From contig NZ_LMKH01000023.1 in assembly GCF_001421415.1 (NCBI RefSeq), forward strand, positions 444,725-508,724: a DNA stretch of 64,000 bases, given 5' to 3'. Below, one piece after another: positions 1 through 7,973 of this stretch. The notes under the pieces were generated by a model. It ran no database searches, was not told where the DNA came from, and saw only the letters and a list, made by a program, of their open reading frames with translations. The first letter of the stretch is position 1. The number at the start of each line of letters is the position of its first letter. Source of the DNA: Sphingomonas sp. Leaf208 (GTDB lineage: Bacteria > Pseudomonadota > Alphaproteobacteria > Sphingomonadales > Sphingomonadaceae). Both the position numbers and the translations under genes were made by a program.

Positions 1-189
1 CAACCAGTCGCCTCCCTGCTGGAACTCGTCCTTCGTCGCGCGCATCGTCAGGTCGCCGGTCATAATGACCGCGTCCGGCTTCTCGTCGGCGACGCGTTCG
101 GAGAACCAGGCGATCGCCGCCGGGTCCTCCGCACCAAAATGCACGTCGCTGACGTGGAACAGCTTAAGTGTACCGCCCCCCATCGTCAT
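1..189 (-). CDS. Metallophosphoesterase, N-terminal part (cut by window edge)
   Basis: Only the first ~63 codons are in the window. The N-terminus reads MTMGGGTLKLFHVSDVHFG, followed by an ITGD-like VIMTGDLT. These are the first two metal-binding motifs (DxH and GD) of calcineurin-like phosphoesterases, which hydrolyse phosphomonoesters or diesters with two metal ions. Start codons at 189 and 183 are both possible. The gene begins one base after the stop codon of the catalase-like gene on the same strand, so the two are probably co-transcribed. The substrate cannot be told from this fragment. Confidence 0.8.
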   Translation of the reverse strand, partial: MTMGGGTLKLFHVSDVHFGAEDPAAIAWFSERVADEKPDAVIMTGDLTMRATKDEFQQGGDWL

Positions 190-190
190 G

Positions 191-1285
191 TCAGGCGAGT
201 TCGGACAGCTTGGCGGGCTCATGCATCGGACAACCGTTGAATTTGCCGCGGAAATCCGCCGACTGCTTGTACGTGTCCTTGCGCGTGCGGTTCACGCCGC
301 CGAGCGGCTGATGCGCGGTGATGCCGTGCCAGATGCTGTACGACAACGCGTCGTCGGTATGGTCGGTAACGCCCTGTTCCCACGACAGCTGCGCCGGCAC
401 TTCGAGCGTCGCGACCGTCACGAACGGACTCTGCTCCTCGTCCCAGACCACCGAGGCGTCCTCGATCGGCATCTTTTCGAGATCGGTGTTCAGCTGCACG
501 CGGAACTCCCACTTGCCGCCATGCTCGATCATTTCCTCGCGGACGACTTCGCGCAGCGCATCCGGGCGCGCGGTGATGTCGACGAGATCACCGGTCAGCC
601 GCGTCAGTTCGGGCAATGCCGGGAACAGCGCCACCTTCGCGATATACTCGCCGAAGCGGAACGGCGTCTGCGAATAGTAGGTCTCGCCGAGCGGATGGAC
701 GGGCTTGGCACCGCCAAGCGTGGTCAGCGTCGCCGACTGGCCGCCGACCGCCTCGAGCGCGGACTCGACGACGCGGAAGGTCGCGGACATCGCCTTCTTC
801 ACCCCCTCGAAGCGGTCGGTCGTCTTCGACAGGAGCTTCAGGTTCTTAGCGAAGGCCTTCGGGTCCGCCGCAGAGAAGGCCGGACCGTTGACCATGATGA
901 AGTCCTGCGTCGTGTCGCCTTCCGACCCCGGCAAGCGAGCGCCTGCAACGTCGAGAATCTTCAGCGCGAGACCACGTGGCAGGCTGATGCTGTCATCGAG
1001 GATATCGCCGGCGTTGGTCGAGATGCGGATGATCGCCTCGTGGCGGCCGGGCGTCGAGAAGATGCCCTGCGCAAGCTCGGGCGGAAGATTGTCGGCGATC
1101 GTGAACGTACCGCGCACGATGCCATGCGCCTTGGCATGGACCGAGCGGACCGCGTGACCGTAGTCCTGCGATGTCGTCTCCAGGATATCCTGGAACGAGT
1201 CCTTCATGCCCTGCAGAGTCTCCTGCTCGTCGGGAGCGATCGTTTCGACGGACGGATCGAAACGGACGGGCTGGTTGCTAGGCAT
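191..1285 (-). CDS. Catalase-family protein (small, y4iL-like)
   Basis: The 364-residue protein has catalase-fold landmarks: HAKAHGIVRGTF near residue 49, GLALKIL and DFIMVNGPAF. The usual C-terminal heme-tyrosine motif (RxFxYxDxQ) is not visible; instead there is an AHQPLGGVNRTRKDTY stretch near residue 328, as I recall from the small y4iL-like catalase relatives. It may remove peroxides, or it may be another heme oxidoreductase, so catalase activity is inferred only. It diverges from the FAH gene. It has a strong ribosome-binding site (GAGGAG) and an EcfG-like promoter upstream, and is followed at once by a phosphoesterase gene. Confidence 0.85.
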   Translation of the reverse strand: MPSNQPVRFDPSVETIAPDEQETLQGMKDSFQDILETTSQDYGHAVRSVHAKAHGIVRGTFTIADNLPPELAQGIFSTPGRHEAIIRISTNAGDILDDSISLPRGLALKILDVAGARLPGSEGDTTQDFIMVNGPAFSAADPKAFAKNLKLLSKTTDRFEGVKKAMSATFRVVESALEAVGGQSATLTTLGGAKPVHPLGETYYSQTPFRFGEYIAKVALFPALPELTRLTGDLVDITARPDALREVVREEMIEHGGKWEFRVQLNTDLEKMPIEDASVVWDEEQSPFVTVATLEVPAQLSWEQGVTDHTDDALSYSIWHGITAHQPLGGVNRTRKDTYKQSADFRGKFNGCPMHEPAKLSELA

Positions 1286-1313
1286 GAGTATCTCCTCTTG
1301 GTACGCATCGGTA

Positions 1314-1338
1314 ACCCGTTGAACCGATGGACGTTCCG
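1314..1338 (-). promoter_or_regulatory. Candidate EcfG (general stress) promoter for the catalase operon
   Basis: Read on the minus strand the site is GGAAC, 16 bases, then GGTT. This matches the alphaproteobacterial sigma-EcfG consensus GGAAC-N16/17-(C/G)GTT. It ends about 28 bases before the catalase-like start codon. A peroxide-defence gene is a typical member of that regulon. The match is seen in the sequence; sigma-factor use is inferred. Confidence 0.6.
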
Positions 1339-1391
1339 CTTTCGTTGCAAACCAGGCGGCAACGCGTGATTAAGGCGCCAAAGGAGCATCC

Positions 1392-2066
1392 ATGCACATC
1401 CCCACGATCATCGCGCCGACCGTCACCATCGCCGGCACCACGGACCGCTTCCCCGTCCGCCGTATCTTCTGCGTCGGCCAGAACTACGCCGATCACGCGC
1501 GCGAGATGGGCTCCGATCCCGATCGCCAGGAGCCGTTCTTCTTCTCCAAGCCCGCCGACGCGGTCGTGGCCAACGGCAGCACGCTCCCCTTCCCGCCGCA
1601 GACCGAAGACCTGCACCACGAAGTCGAACTGGTGATCGCGCTCGGCACGGGCGGCAAGGATATCGCGGTCGAGGACGCCGCTGCGACGATCTTCGGGGCT
1701 GGCGTCGGCATCGACCTGACCCGCCGCGATCTCCAGGCGGCGGCAAAGAAGGCCGGGCGGCCGTGGGACATGGCGAAGGGCTTCGATCGCTCCGCCCCCG
1801 TCGGCGCGCTCACGCCGGGCGTGCCCGCCGCCACGGGCAGCATCGCGCTCGCGGTCGATGGCGAGACGCGACAGTCCGGCGACCTGTCGATGATGATCTG
1901 GAGCGTGCCCGAGATCATCGCGACGCTGTCCACCTTCGTCGAGCTGGCACCGGGCGACCTGATCTTCACCGGCACCCCCGCCGGCGTCGGCCCGATCCGG
2001 CGCGGACAGACCGTGCACGCTACGATCGACGGTTTTGAAACGCTTGTGATGACATTCGCCGACTGA
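1392..2066 (+). CDS. Fumarylacetoacetate hydrolase-family protein
   Basis: The 224-residue protein has the FAH-domain signature: CVGQNYADHA near residue 32, LHHEVELVIALG with the metal-binding acidic residues, WDMAKGFD, and FTGTPAGVGP near the C-terminus. Short single-domain members are acylpyruvases, oxaloacetate decarboxylases or 2-keto-3-deoxy sugar-acid hydrolases; the exact substrate is open. AAGGAG lies about 6 bases before the ATG. The OFA transporter starts 42 bases downstream on the same strand, so import and processing of an organic acid is possible but not shown. Confidence 0.88.
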   Translation: MHIPTIIAPTVTIAGTTDRFPVRRIFCVGQNYADHAREMGSDPDRQEPFFFSKPADAVVANGSTLPFPPQTEDLHHEVELVIALGTGGKDIAVEDAAATIFGAGVGIDLTRRDLQAAAKKAGRPWDMAKGFDRSAPVGALTPGVPAATGSIALAVDGETRQSGDLSMMIWSVPEIIATLSTFVELAPGDLIFTGTPAGVGPIRRGQTVHATIDGFETLVMTFAD

Positions 2067-2108
2067 TCGTCCACGCTGCCGCGAATACCGATAATAAGCG
2101 GGGGTTGG

Positions 2109-3728
2109 ATGACGAACACGATCGACACAGGGACCACCGGGTTCTTGAGCAGGGCGCGAACCGTCGCCGCGCCAGGCTTCAATCGCTGGCTCGTGCCCCC
2201 CTGCGCGCTCGCTATCCATCTATGCATCGGCATGGCGTACGGGTTCAGCGTCTTCTGGTTGCCGCTGTCGCGCGCGATCGGGATCACCGATCCGGTCGCC
2301 TGCCCCAACCTTACGCTGCTCGGCGCGCTGACCACCACGACCTGCGACTGGCGGGTGAGCGACCTCGTCTGGACGTACACGCTGTTCTTCGTCGTACTCG
2401 GCGCCGCCGCAGCGATCTGGGGCGGCTGGCTCGAACGCGCCGGCCCGCGGAAGGCCGGCGTGGTCGCCGCATTCTGCTGGTGTGGCGGCATGGGCATCGC
2501 GGCGATCGGCATCGCGACGCATCAGCTTTGGCTGATCTGGCTCGGGTCGGGCGTCATCGGGGGAATCGGGCTCGGCCTCGGCTACATTTCGCCCGTCTCG
2601 ACGCTAATCAAATGGTTTCCCGATCGCCGCGGCATGGCGACCGGAATGGCGATCATGGGCTTTGGCGGCGGCGCAATGATCGGCGGACCGCTCGCCGACC
2701 TGTTGATGAAGCATTTCGCTAGCCCGACGGGCGTCGGCGTCTGGCAGACGTTCCTCGTCCTGGCCTGCATCTATTTCGTGTTCATGATGGCCGGCGCAAT
2801 CGGCTACCGCGTCCCCGCTGAGGGCTGGGCACCTGCGGGCTGGATCGCACCGACATCGGCCAAGGCATCGATCAGCCGCTTCAACGTCGCGCTGTCGGAC
2901 GCGCACCGCACGCCGCAATTCTGGCTGGTGTGGCTGGTGCTCTTCTTCAACGTCTCCGCCTCGATCGGGATCATCGGTATCGCCTCGCCGATGTTGCAGG
3001 AGCTGTTTGGCGGACGCCTGATTGATGCGCCGAGCGTGTTGTTCACCGCGTTCGACGACGACCAGAAGAAGGCGGCAGCAGCGGTCGGCGCTGGGTTCGT
3101 GGGTGCGATCAGCCTGTTCAACATCGGCGGGCGGTTCTTCTGGGCTTGGCTGTCCGATCGCATCGGGCGCAAACCCCTGTTCGCGACGATCCTCGCGGCG
3201 GGCGCGGTGCTCTACGGTTTCGCCGCACCGGCGCTGGCGGGCACGACCTTGGGCCTGTTCATCCTGGTCTTCTGCATCCTCGCCTCGATGTACGGCGGCG
3301 GGTTCGCGACTGCGCCGGCGTATCTCGCCGACCTGTTCGGGACGAAATATGTCGGTGCGATCCATGGCCGGTTGCTGACCGCCTGGTCAACCGCAGGCGT
3401 GGTCGGGCCGCTCCTCGTCGCCAACATGCGTGACCGCGCGATCGCGGCGGGTGTACCCCGCAGCGATATCTATCCGCCGATCTTCCTAGTGCTGGCGGCG
3501 ATGCTGGTCGCTGGGTTCGTCGCGAACCTGTTCGTCCGGCCGGTTGCCGCCAAGTTCCACATGGCGGCGGACGAGCGGCCGATCACGGTCGACACGGTCG
3601 CTGGTGGATCGGTTGCCACGGCAACCGGGACGTCGCCGATCGTCGTCTTCGCGTGGCTTGCCGTTGGGCTGCCGATCCTGTGGGGGATCTACATGACGCT
3701 GTCGAAGGCGTTGATCCTGCTCAAATAG
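2109..3728 (+). CDS. MFS transporter, oxalate/formate antiporter (OFA)-like
   Basis: The 539-residue protein has about twelve hydrophobic segments. The MFS loop motif appears as DRRGMATGMAIMGFGGG near residue 172 and again as DRIGRKPLFA in the second half. The N-terminal AYGFSVFWLPLS and the overall length resemble the OFA group, which exchanges small carboxylates. Residues about 60-80 hold an extended periplasmic loop with two cysteines. It lies downstream of the FAH-family gene. The substrate is not determinable here. Confidence 0.85.
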   Translation: MTNTIDTGTTGFLSRARTVAAPGFNRWLVPPCALAIHLCIGMAYGFSVFWLPLSRAIGITDPVACPNLTLLGALTTTTCDWRVSDLVWTYTLFFVVLGAAAAIWGGWLERAGPRKAGVVAAFCWCGGMGIAAIGIATHQLWLIWLGSGVIGGIGLGLGYISPVSTLIKWFPDRRGMATGMAIMGFGGGAMIGGPLADLLMKHFASPTGVGVWQTFLVLACIYFVFMMAGAIGYRVPAEGWAPAGWIAPTSAKASISRFNVALSDAHRTPQFWLVWLVLFFNVSASIGIIGIASPMLQELFGGRLIDAPSVLFTAFDDDQKKAAAAVGAGFVGAISLFNIGGRFFWAWLSDRIGRKPLFATILAAGAVLYGFAAPALAGTTLGLFILVFCILASMYGGGFATAPAYLADLFGTKYVGAIHGRLLTAWSTAGVVGPLLVANMRDRAIAAGVPRSDIYPPIFLVLAAMLVAGFVANLFVRPVAAKFHMAADERPITVDTVAGGSVATATGTSPIVVFAWLAVGLPILWGIYMTLSKALILLK

Positions 3729-3787
3729 AACGCAACCTATCCGCGCCGGCATGGGTTGCCCCTGTTCATTCGACACAGGAGCAGCCC

Positions 3788-4681
3788 ATGGCCGACCGGC
3801 TCACGATGCAGGATCCGCGCACGCAATATCCGCACCCCCCCTTCCCGCAACAGTCGCAGGAAGCACCGGGGATCGCGTCGAAGATGGATCCGAAACCCGA
3901 TCACGGCGAAACGAGCTACAAGGGCTCGGGCAAGTTGGACGGGCGCAGGGCGCTCATCACCGGCGGCGACAGCGGCATCGGCCGTGCCGCGGCGATCGCC
4001 TATGCCCGCGAAGGCGCCGACGTCGCGATCGTCTACCTCCCCGCCGAAGAGGCCGATGCGAAGGAAGTCGTCGCGCTGATCGAGGCCGAGGGGCGCAAGG
4101 CGCTCGCGCTGCCGGGCGATGTGAAGGACGAGTCGTTCTGTCGTGCGGCCGTGCAGCAGACGGTCGATGCGTTCGGCGGCCTGGACGTGCTGGTGGTCAA
4201 CGCCGGGCGCCAGCAGACGCGGCCGACCGTCGCCGACATCTCGACCGACGATTTCGACCAGACCATGAAGACCAACGTCTATGCACTGCACTGGTTCGTA
4301 CAGGCCGCCGTCCCGCATCTTCCGGTTGGCGCGGCTGTGATCACGACCGCGTCGGTACAGGGCTATGACCCGTCGGACAATCTGCTCGATTATGCGACGA
4401 CCAAGGCGGCGATCGTCGCCTACACCAAGGGTCTAGCCAAGCAGCTGATCGAGAAGGGCATCCGCGCCAACGTCGTCGCGCCGGGCCCGTTCTGGACGGT
4501 GTTGCAGCCCAGCGGTGGCCAGCCGCAGGAAACGCTCGAGACGTTCGGGTCGAAGAGCCATTTCGGCCGCCCGGGCCAGCCGGTGGAGATCGCCCCGGTG
4601 TACGTGCTGCTAGCCTCGCAGGAGGGCAGCTACATCACGGGTGAAGTCTACGGCGTGACGGGCGGCGCCGGCGTAGCCTGA
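3788..4681 (+). CDS. SDR-family oxidoreductase, YhdF/general-stress-39 type
   Basis: The start at ATG 3788 gives 297 residues. About 45 proline- and glutamine-rich residues (QDPRTQYPHPPFPQQSQ) precede a classical short-chain dehydrogenase domain. The cofactor loop is TGGDSGIG, the structural motif is NAG and the active site is YATTK with an upstream serine. This N-terminal extension is typical of the YhdF/YhxC/GSP39 subgroup, which is often induced by stress and has unknown substrates. An AGGAG-like sequence precedes the start. A 127-bp inverted-repeat element follows the stop codon. Confidence 0.9.
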   Translation: MADRLTMQDPRTQYPHPPFPQQSQEAPGIASKMDPKPDHGETSYKGSGKLDGRRALITGGDSGIGRAAAIAYAREGADVAIVYLPAEEADAKEVVALIEAEGRKALALPGDVKDESFCRAAVQQTVDAFGGLDVLVVNAGRQQTRPTVADISTDDFDQTMKTNVYALHWFVQAAVPHLPVGAAVITTASVQGYDPSDNLLDYATTKAAIVAYTKGLAKQLIEKGIRANVVAPGPFWTVLQPSGGQPQETLETFGSKSHFGRPGQPVEIAPVYVLLASQEGSYITGEVYGVTGGAGVA

Positions 4682-4686
4682 CTGCT

Positions 4687-4813
4687 TATCCTCCCCCGCC
4701 AGGGGGAGGTGGCTGGCCCTTGCCAGACGGACGGGGAGGTAAGGATTACCGTCGTTGCGCGTTCCTCCCCCTCCGACACCTTCGGTTCCACCTCCCCCTG
4801 GCGGGGGAGGATA
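4687..4813. repeat. Inverted-repeat element, family A copy 1
   Basis: A perfect 26-bp inverted repeat (4687-4712 and 4788-4813; the arm contains CCTCCCCCGCCAGGGGGAGG) encloses about 75 bp that carry a second nested GGGGAGG/CCTCCCC pair. Each arm is itself nearly palindromic. It sits directly behind the SDR stop codon. Related copies lie at 46405 and 57802. Confidence 0.9.
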
Positions 4814-4921
4814 GCCAAAAGGTCCACTCAACGCCGCTATTGCACATCGTTATCAAATCTGTACCTGTGCGCTGGTGACCGCCCGGCAGATCATACCCCT
4901 CGTCAAGACCACTCCCCGCGC

Positions 4922-6055
4922 ATGACCCGCGGCACGATCAAGACCTGGTACCTCGTTCACAAATGGACGAGCCTGATCTGCACCGCGTTCCTGCTGATGC
5001 TCTGCGTGACCGGCCTGCCGCTGATCTTCGACGAGGAAATCGACGGCTGGCTCGATCCGCCCGCGCCGATGGCGACGCTGCCGTCAAACACGCCATCGTT
5101 GTCCCTAGACGCCATTCTCGGCCGCGCTGCAAAGGCCGCCCCCGGCGAAATTCCTCTCTACATCAGCTTCGACGACGAACGCCCGATCGTCTACGTCACG
5201 ACCGGCCCGACGCCCGATGCCGCGCCCGCAGCGATGCACTTCCTCGCCTTCGACGCGCGCACGGGTACGAAGATGCCGCCCTATGTCCCCGGCGTAATGG
5301 CGTTCATCCTGAAGCTGCATACCGACATGTTCCTCGGCTTCTGGGCAGAGATCTTCCTCGGCGTGATGGGACTGCTATTCTTCGCCGCGATCGTTTCGGG
5401 CGTCGTGCTCTACGCACCGTTCATGGCCAAACTCGACTTCGGCACATTGCGACGCGGGCGGAGCAAGCGGCTCGGCTGGCTCGATCGCCACAACCTGCTC
5501 GGCATCGTCACGCTCGCCTGGGCGAGCGTCGTCGGCGTGACGGGCACGATCAACACCTTCGTCGTGCCGATCACCGGCATCTGGAAGGCGAACGGCCTCG
5601 CCGACATCATCGCCAGCGAAGCACGCACGCCATTGCCCGCCCAGCGCGCCTCGGTCCAGGCTGCGCTCGACGCGGTGCAACGCAAGGCACCCGAGATGAA
5701 GCCGCAGTTCATCGCCTTCCCCGGCGTCGTCTTCAGCAGTCACCATCACTACGCCGTCTTCCTGAAAGGCGCGACGCCGCTGACGTCGAAGATGTTGCTG
5801 CCCGGCTTCGTCGATGCCGCGACCGGACGGCTCGACGCGGTCGTGCCGATGCCCTGGTACATGCAGGCGATGCTGCTCGCGCAGCCGCTGCATTTCGGGA
5901 ATTATGGCGGCCTCGCGATGAAGATCATCTGGGCCATCTTCGACATATTGACGATCATCGTGCTCGGCAGCGGGCTGTATCTTTGGCTGCGTCGTCGCGG
6001 GGGTCCGAGCGACCAGCGCGTCCGCGAAGTCGTGATGGCGGGAGAAATCGCATGA
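4922..6055 (+). CDS. PepSY-associated TM-helix protein
   Basis: The 377-residue protein starts with LVHKWTSLICTAFLLMLCVTG, the typical first helix of PepSY_TM proteins, followed by a PepSY-like periplasmic stretch, a second helix pair near residues 135-165, GWLDRHNLLGIVTLAWA, and a last helix near residue 350. Such proteins are inner-membrane proteins often linked to iron-siderophore or heme reduction; that role is inferred from the family. The open frame runs upstream to 4709 through the repeat, but ATG 4922 fits the family N-terminus. No strong ribosome-binding site is visible. Confidence 0.85.
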   Translation: MTRGTIKTWYLVHKWTSLICTAFLLMLCVTGLPLIFDEEIDGWLDPPAPMATLPSNTPSLSLDAILGRAAKAAPGEIPLYISFDDERPIVYVTTGPTPDAAPAAMHFLAFDARTGTKMPPYVPGVMAFILKLHTDMFLGFWAEIFLGVMGLLFFAAIVSGVVLYAPFMAKLDFGTLRRGRSKRLGWLDRHNLLGIVTLAWASVVGVTGTINTFVVPITGIWKANGLADIIASEARTPLPAQRASVQAALDAVQRKAPEMKPQFIAFPGVVFSSHHHYAVFLKGATPLTSKMLLPGFVDAATGRLDAVVPMPWYMQAMLLAQPLHFGNYGGLAMKIIWAIFDILTIIVLGSGLYLWLRRRGGPSDQRVREVVMAGEIA

Positions 6056-6273
6056 CTCACAAGACCAACGGCCAGATCTTCGCACTGCCGATCCTGCTTG
6101 GCGTGTCGACCGTTGCGGGGCTCGGCGCCGGGCTCATCGGTGACGGCGTCTGGGATGTTGGCGCAGGCCTGCTGCTCGCGCTGCCGCTGGTCGTGACCGG
6201 CCGCTACTGGGTCCGTCCGCCCGAACCAGTGCTGCGCCTTCAACAGCTCCGGACCGCACCGATACGGCAATAA
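6052..6273 (+). CDS. Small two-helix membrane protein
   Basis: The 73-residue protein has two hydrophobic stretches (FALPILLGVSTVAGLGAGLIG and GAGLLLALPLVVTG) and a basic C-terminus. Its ATG overlaps the stop codon of the PepSY gene (ATGA), so it is translationally coupled and probably a partner of that protein. Small proteins of this kind often follow PepSY_TM genes. No catalytic motif is present. Confidence 0.75.
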   Translation: MTHKTNGQIFALPILLGVSTVAGLGAGLIGDGVWDVGAGLLLALPLVVTGRYWVRPPEPVLRLQQLRTAPIRQ

Positions 6274-6279
6274 CACGGA

Positions 6280-6296
6280 GCCGGCATGATACCGGC
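6280..6296. terminator. Short hairpin between convergent genes
   Basis: GCCGG, seven bases, CCGGC lies between the small membrane protein and the convergent OB-fold gene. It has no clear T-run, so it is only a weak terminator candidate. Confidence 0.25.
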
Positions 6297-6331
6297 CCCG
6301 CGCTAGTATTGTGACCGTCAGGCGGACGCCA

Positions 6332-7015
6332 TCAGGTCGCCGGCGTAGCCTGCCGAGCCAGTGTGGTAGTCGGTGCCCCGACCGAAGGAGCAACAGGTGC
6401 GGGAGCGACTGCACCGTTAGCCATTGGCGGCGGCGGGGGCGCCATACCCGCTGGCGGCGGCGGAGGAGCACCCGGTCCGCCGGGAGCCCCAGGACCTTCC
6501 GGACCACCCGGACCACCCGGACCGCCCGGACCACCAGGGCCATCACGCCCCGGACCGTCGCGTCCCGGGCCACCAGGACCATGCGGGCCACGCGGCGGTC
6601 CGCCGACCGGGCCCAGCGCCGTTACCTTGCCACCGGGTGCCACCAGGAACGAAGCGTGGACGAAGCCATCCTCGAACCGACCCTGGATCGTCACCGGCTG
6701 ACCGGCCGCGACCAGGTTGCTGCCATCGCCTTCACGACCGAGATCGACCAGCGCGCGACCGGTGCGGTCGGCCATCACGAACTTGTTGCCGTAGGTCTCC
6801 GCGACCGTGCCGCGGATCGTGACGATGCCGTCCGACTGAAGCGAACGGATCGCGGTTGGCGTGGCGGGCGCCATCGTCACGCTCGGGCGGGTCGCGGCGA
6901 CGGTGACCGCACCGGCTGCACCGCCGACGACGAGCAGGCCGGCCGCGGCGAGTGCCAGGCGGTTGCGGCGGAGATTGAAGCGCTTGTTGAGCGCGCCGTG
7001 GGAATGTTCGGTCAT
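6332..7015 (-). CDS. Membrane-anchored OB-fold-like protein with collagen-like tail
   Basis: The 227-residue protein starts at ATG 7015 (GAGAGG upstream). It has an N-terminal basic segment, a signal anchor (LALAAAGLLVVGGAAGAVTVAA, about residues 20-40) and a small beta-rich domain (about 60-125, SDGIVTIRGTVAETYGNKFVMAD) resembling DUF5666/YgiW-type OB folds. The tail (about 135-227) has many GPG/GPGG repeats followed by proline runs. It diverges from a response-regulator gene and is a likely target or sensor accessory of that system. Metal or cell-surface functions are speculation. Confidence 0.7.
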   Translation of the reverse strand: MTEHSHGALNKRFNLRRNRLALAAAGLLVVGGAAGAVTVAATRPSVTMAPATPTAIRSLQSDGIVTIRGTVAETYGNKFVMADRTGRALVDLGREGDGSNLVAAGQPVTIQGRFEDGFVHASFLVAPGGKVTALGPVGGPPRGPHGPGGPGRDGPGRDGPGGPGGPGGPGGPEGPGAPGGPGAPPPPPAGMAPPPPPMANGAVAPAPVAPSVGAPTTTLARQATPAT

Positions 7016-7074
7016 TGCGTCGTTCCTCTCATTGGTTGACGAATCACCGTCTAGGCGCGCGCTGCCGACGCCCG

Positions 7075-7092
7075 CTGAACCAAGCCGTTCAG
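7075..7092. promoter_or_regulatory. Candidate operator CTGAAC-N6-GTTCAG
   Basis: A perfect 6-bp inverted repeat spaced by six bases lies between the divergent OB-fold gene and the response regulator, 29 bases before the regulator start. It is a candidate binding site for the neighbouring OmpR-type regulator (autoregulation). Confidence 0.4.
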
Positions 7093-7120
7093 ATTCCGTT
7101 GGGGTCTCGGACATAGGGAC

Positions 7121-7792
7121 ATGCGCATGCGGGTATTATTGGTCGAGGACGATGCGGCGATCGCCGACGGGCTGGCGCGGGCGTTGCGCGCGGAGCATTT
7201 CGCGGTCGACGTCGCGAGCAACGGCGAGGATGGCGGCCATCTCGGCGCCACCGAATTGTACGACGCAGCGGTGCTCGATCTCGGGCTGCCCAAGCGCGAC
7301 GGCCTGTCGGTGTTGCGCGACTGGCGCGCGGCGGGACGCGACCTCCCCGTACTTATCCTCACCGCCCGCGATGGCTGGTCGGAGAAGGTCGAAGGCTTCA
7401 AGGCCGGCGCCGACGATTATGTCGTGAAGCCGTTCCGTGTGGAGGAGGTCGTGATGCGGTTGCGCGCGCTGGTTCGCCGCGCGGCCGGCCATGCGGCGGC
7501 ACGAGTCACGTGCGGGCCGCTGACGTTCGACGCGCAACTTGGTACGTTCGAGCTGAACGGCCTGCCGCTGAAACTCACCGCTTTCGAATGGCGAGTGCTG
7601 TCGGCGCTGATGCTCCGCCGTGAGGTGGTGATCGAACGCGCAGACCTGATCGAACGGGTGTACGAAGGCGACGCGGACGTCGACTCGAACTCGATCGAGG
7701 TCATCATCGGGAGGCTACGGCGCAAGGTCGGGCCGCAAATGATCGAGACGGTACGGGGTCGCGGGTATCGCCTGACGGCGGATGGTTCCTGA
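7121..7792 (+). CDS. Response regulator, OmpR/PhoP type
   Basis: The 223-residue protein has a receiver domain (acidic pocket VEDD at 8-11, phosphorylation Asp53 in LDLGLP, Lys103 in VVKPF) and a winged-helix DNA-binding domain (about 128-220, ending RGRGYRLTADG). The start may be ATG 7121 or ATG 7127. It pairs with the histidine kinase 180 bases downstream; a repeat element has entered the space between them. It diverges from the OB-fold gene and probably controls it. Confidence 0.93.
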   Translation: MRMRVLLVEDDAAIADGLARALRAEHFAVDVASNGEDGGHLGATELYDAAVLDLGLPKRDGLSVLRDWRAAGRDLPVLILTARDGWSEKVEGFKAGADDYVVKPFRVEEVVMRLRALVRRAAGHAAARVTCGPLTFDAQLGTFELNGLPLKLTAFEWRVLSALMLRREVVIERADLIERVYEGDADVDSNSIEVIIGRLRRKVGPQMIETVRGRGYRLTADGS

Positions 7793-7828
7793 TGATTGTC
7801 GTGCAGACCCATCGTCAAATCCACAGCA

Positions 7829-7932
7829 CCACCCCGGCGAAGGCCGGGGCCCAGTTGGGGGAGGTCGCTAACGGAGCGCTGCCCATCATTAAAAAAACCT
7901 TGCCAGCTGGTCCCCGGCCTTCGCCGGGGTGG
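7829..7932. repeat. Inverted-repeat element, family B copy 1
   Basis: 26-bp arms (7829-7854 and 7907-7932) containing CCCCGGCGAAGGCCGGGGCC are inverted with one mismatch around a 52-bp spacer. It lies between the response-regulator stop and the kinase start. Related copies are at 24451 and 47201. Confidence 0.9.
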
Positions 7933-7973
7933 CGTGTAAAGTACGGATCGTCTCGCTTGGATAAGCAGGCGCA

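Noticed and set aside
65..1369. 434-codon plus-strand frame opposite the catalase-like gene
   Set aside because: The translation is arginine-rich and without family motifs, whereas the minus-strand protein is a clear catalase relative.
3732..3760. GCAAC-N17-GGTT resembling an EcfG promoter before the stress-type SDR
   Set aside because: The -35 element has a mismatch and the two halves form an inverted repeat that could simply be a weak terminator of the upstream transporter gene.
4709..4921. N-terminal extension of the PepSY protein through the repeat element
   Set aside because: The extension translates the family A repeat and lacks family similarity; ATG 4922 gives the expected N-terminal helix.
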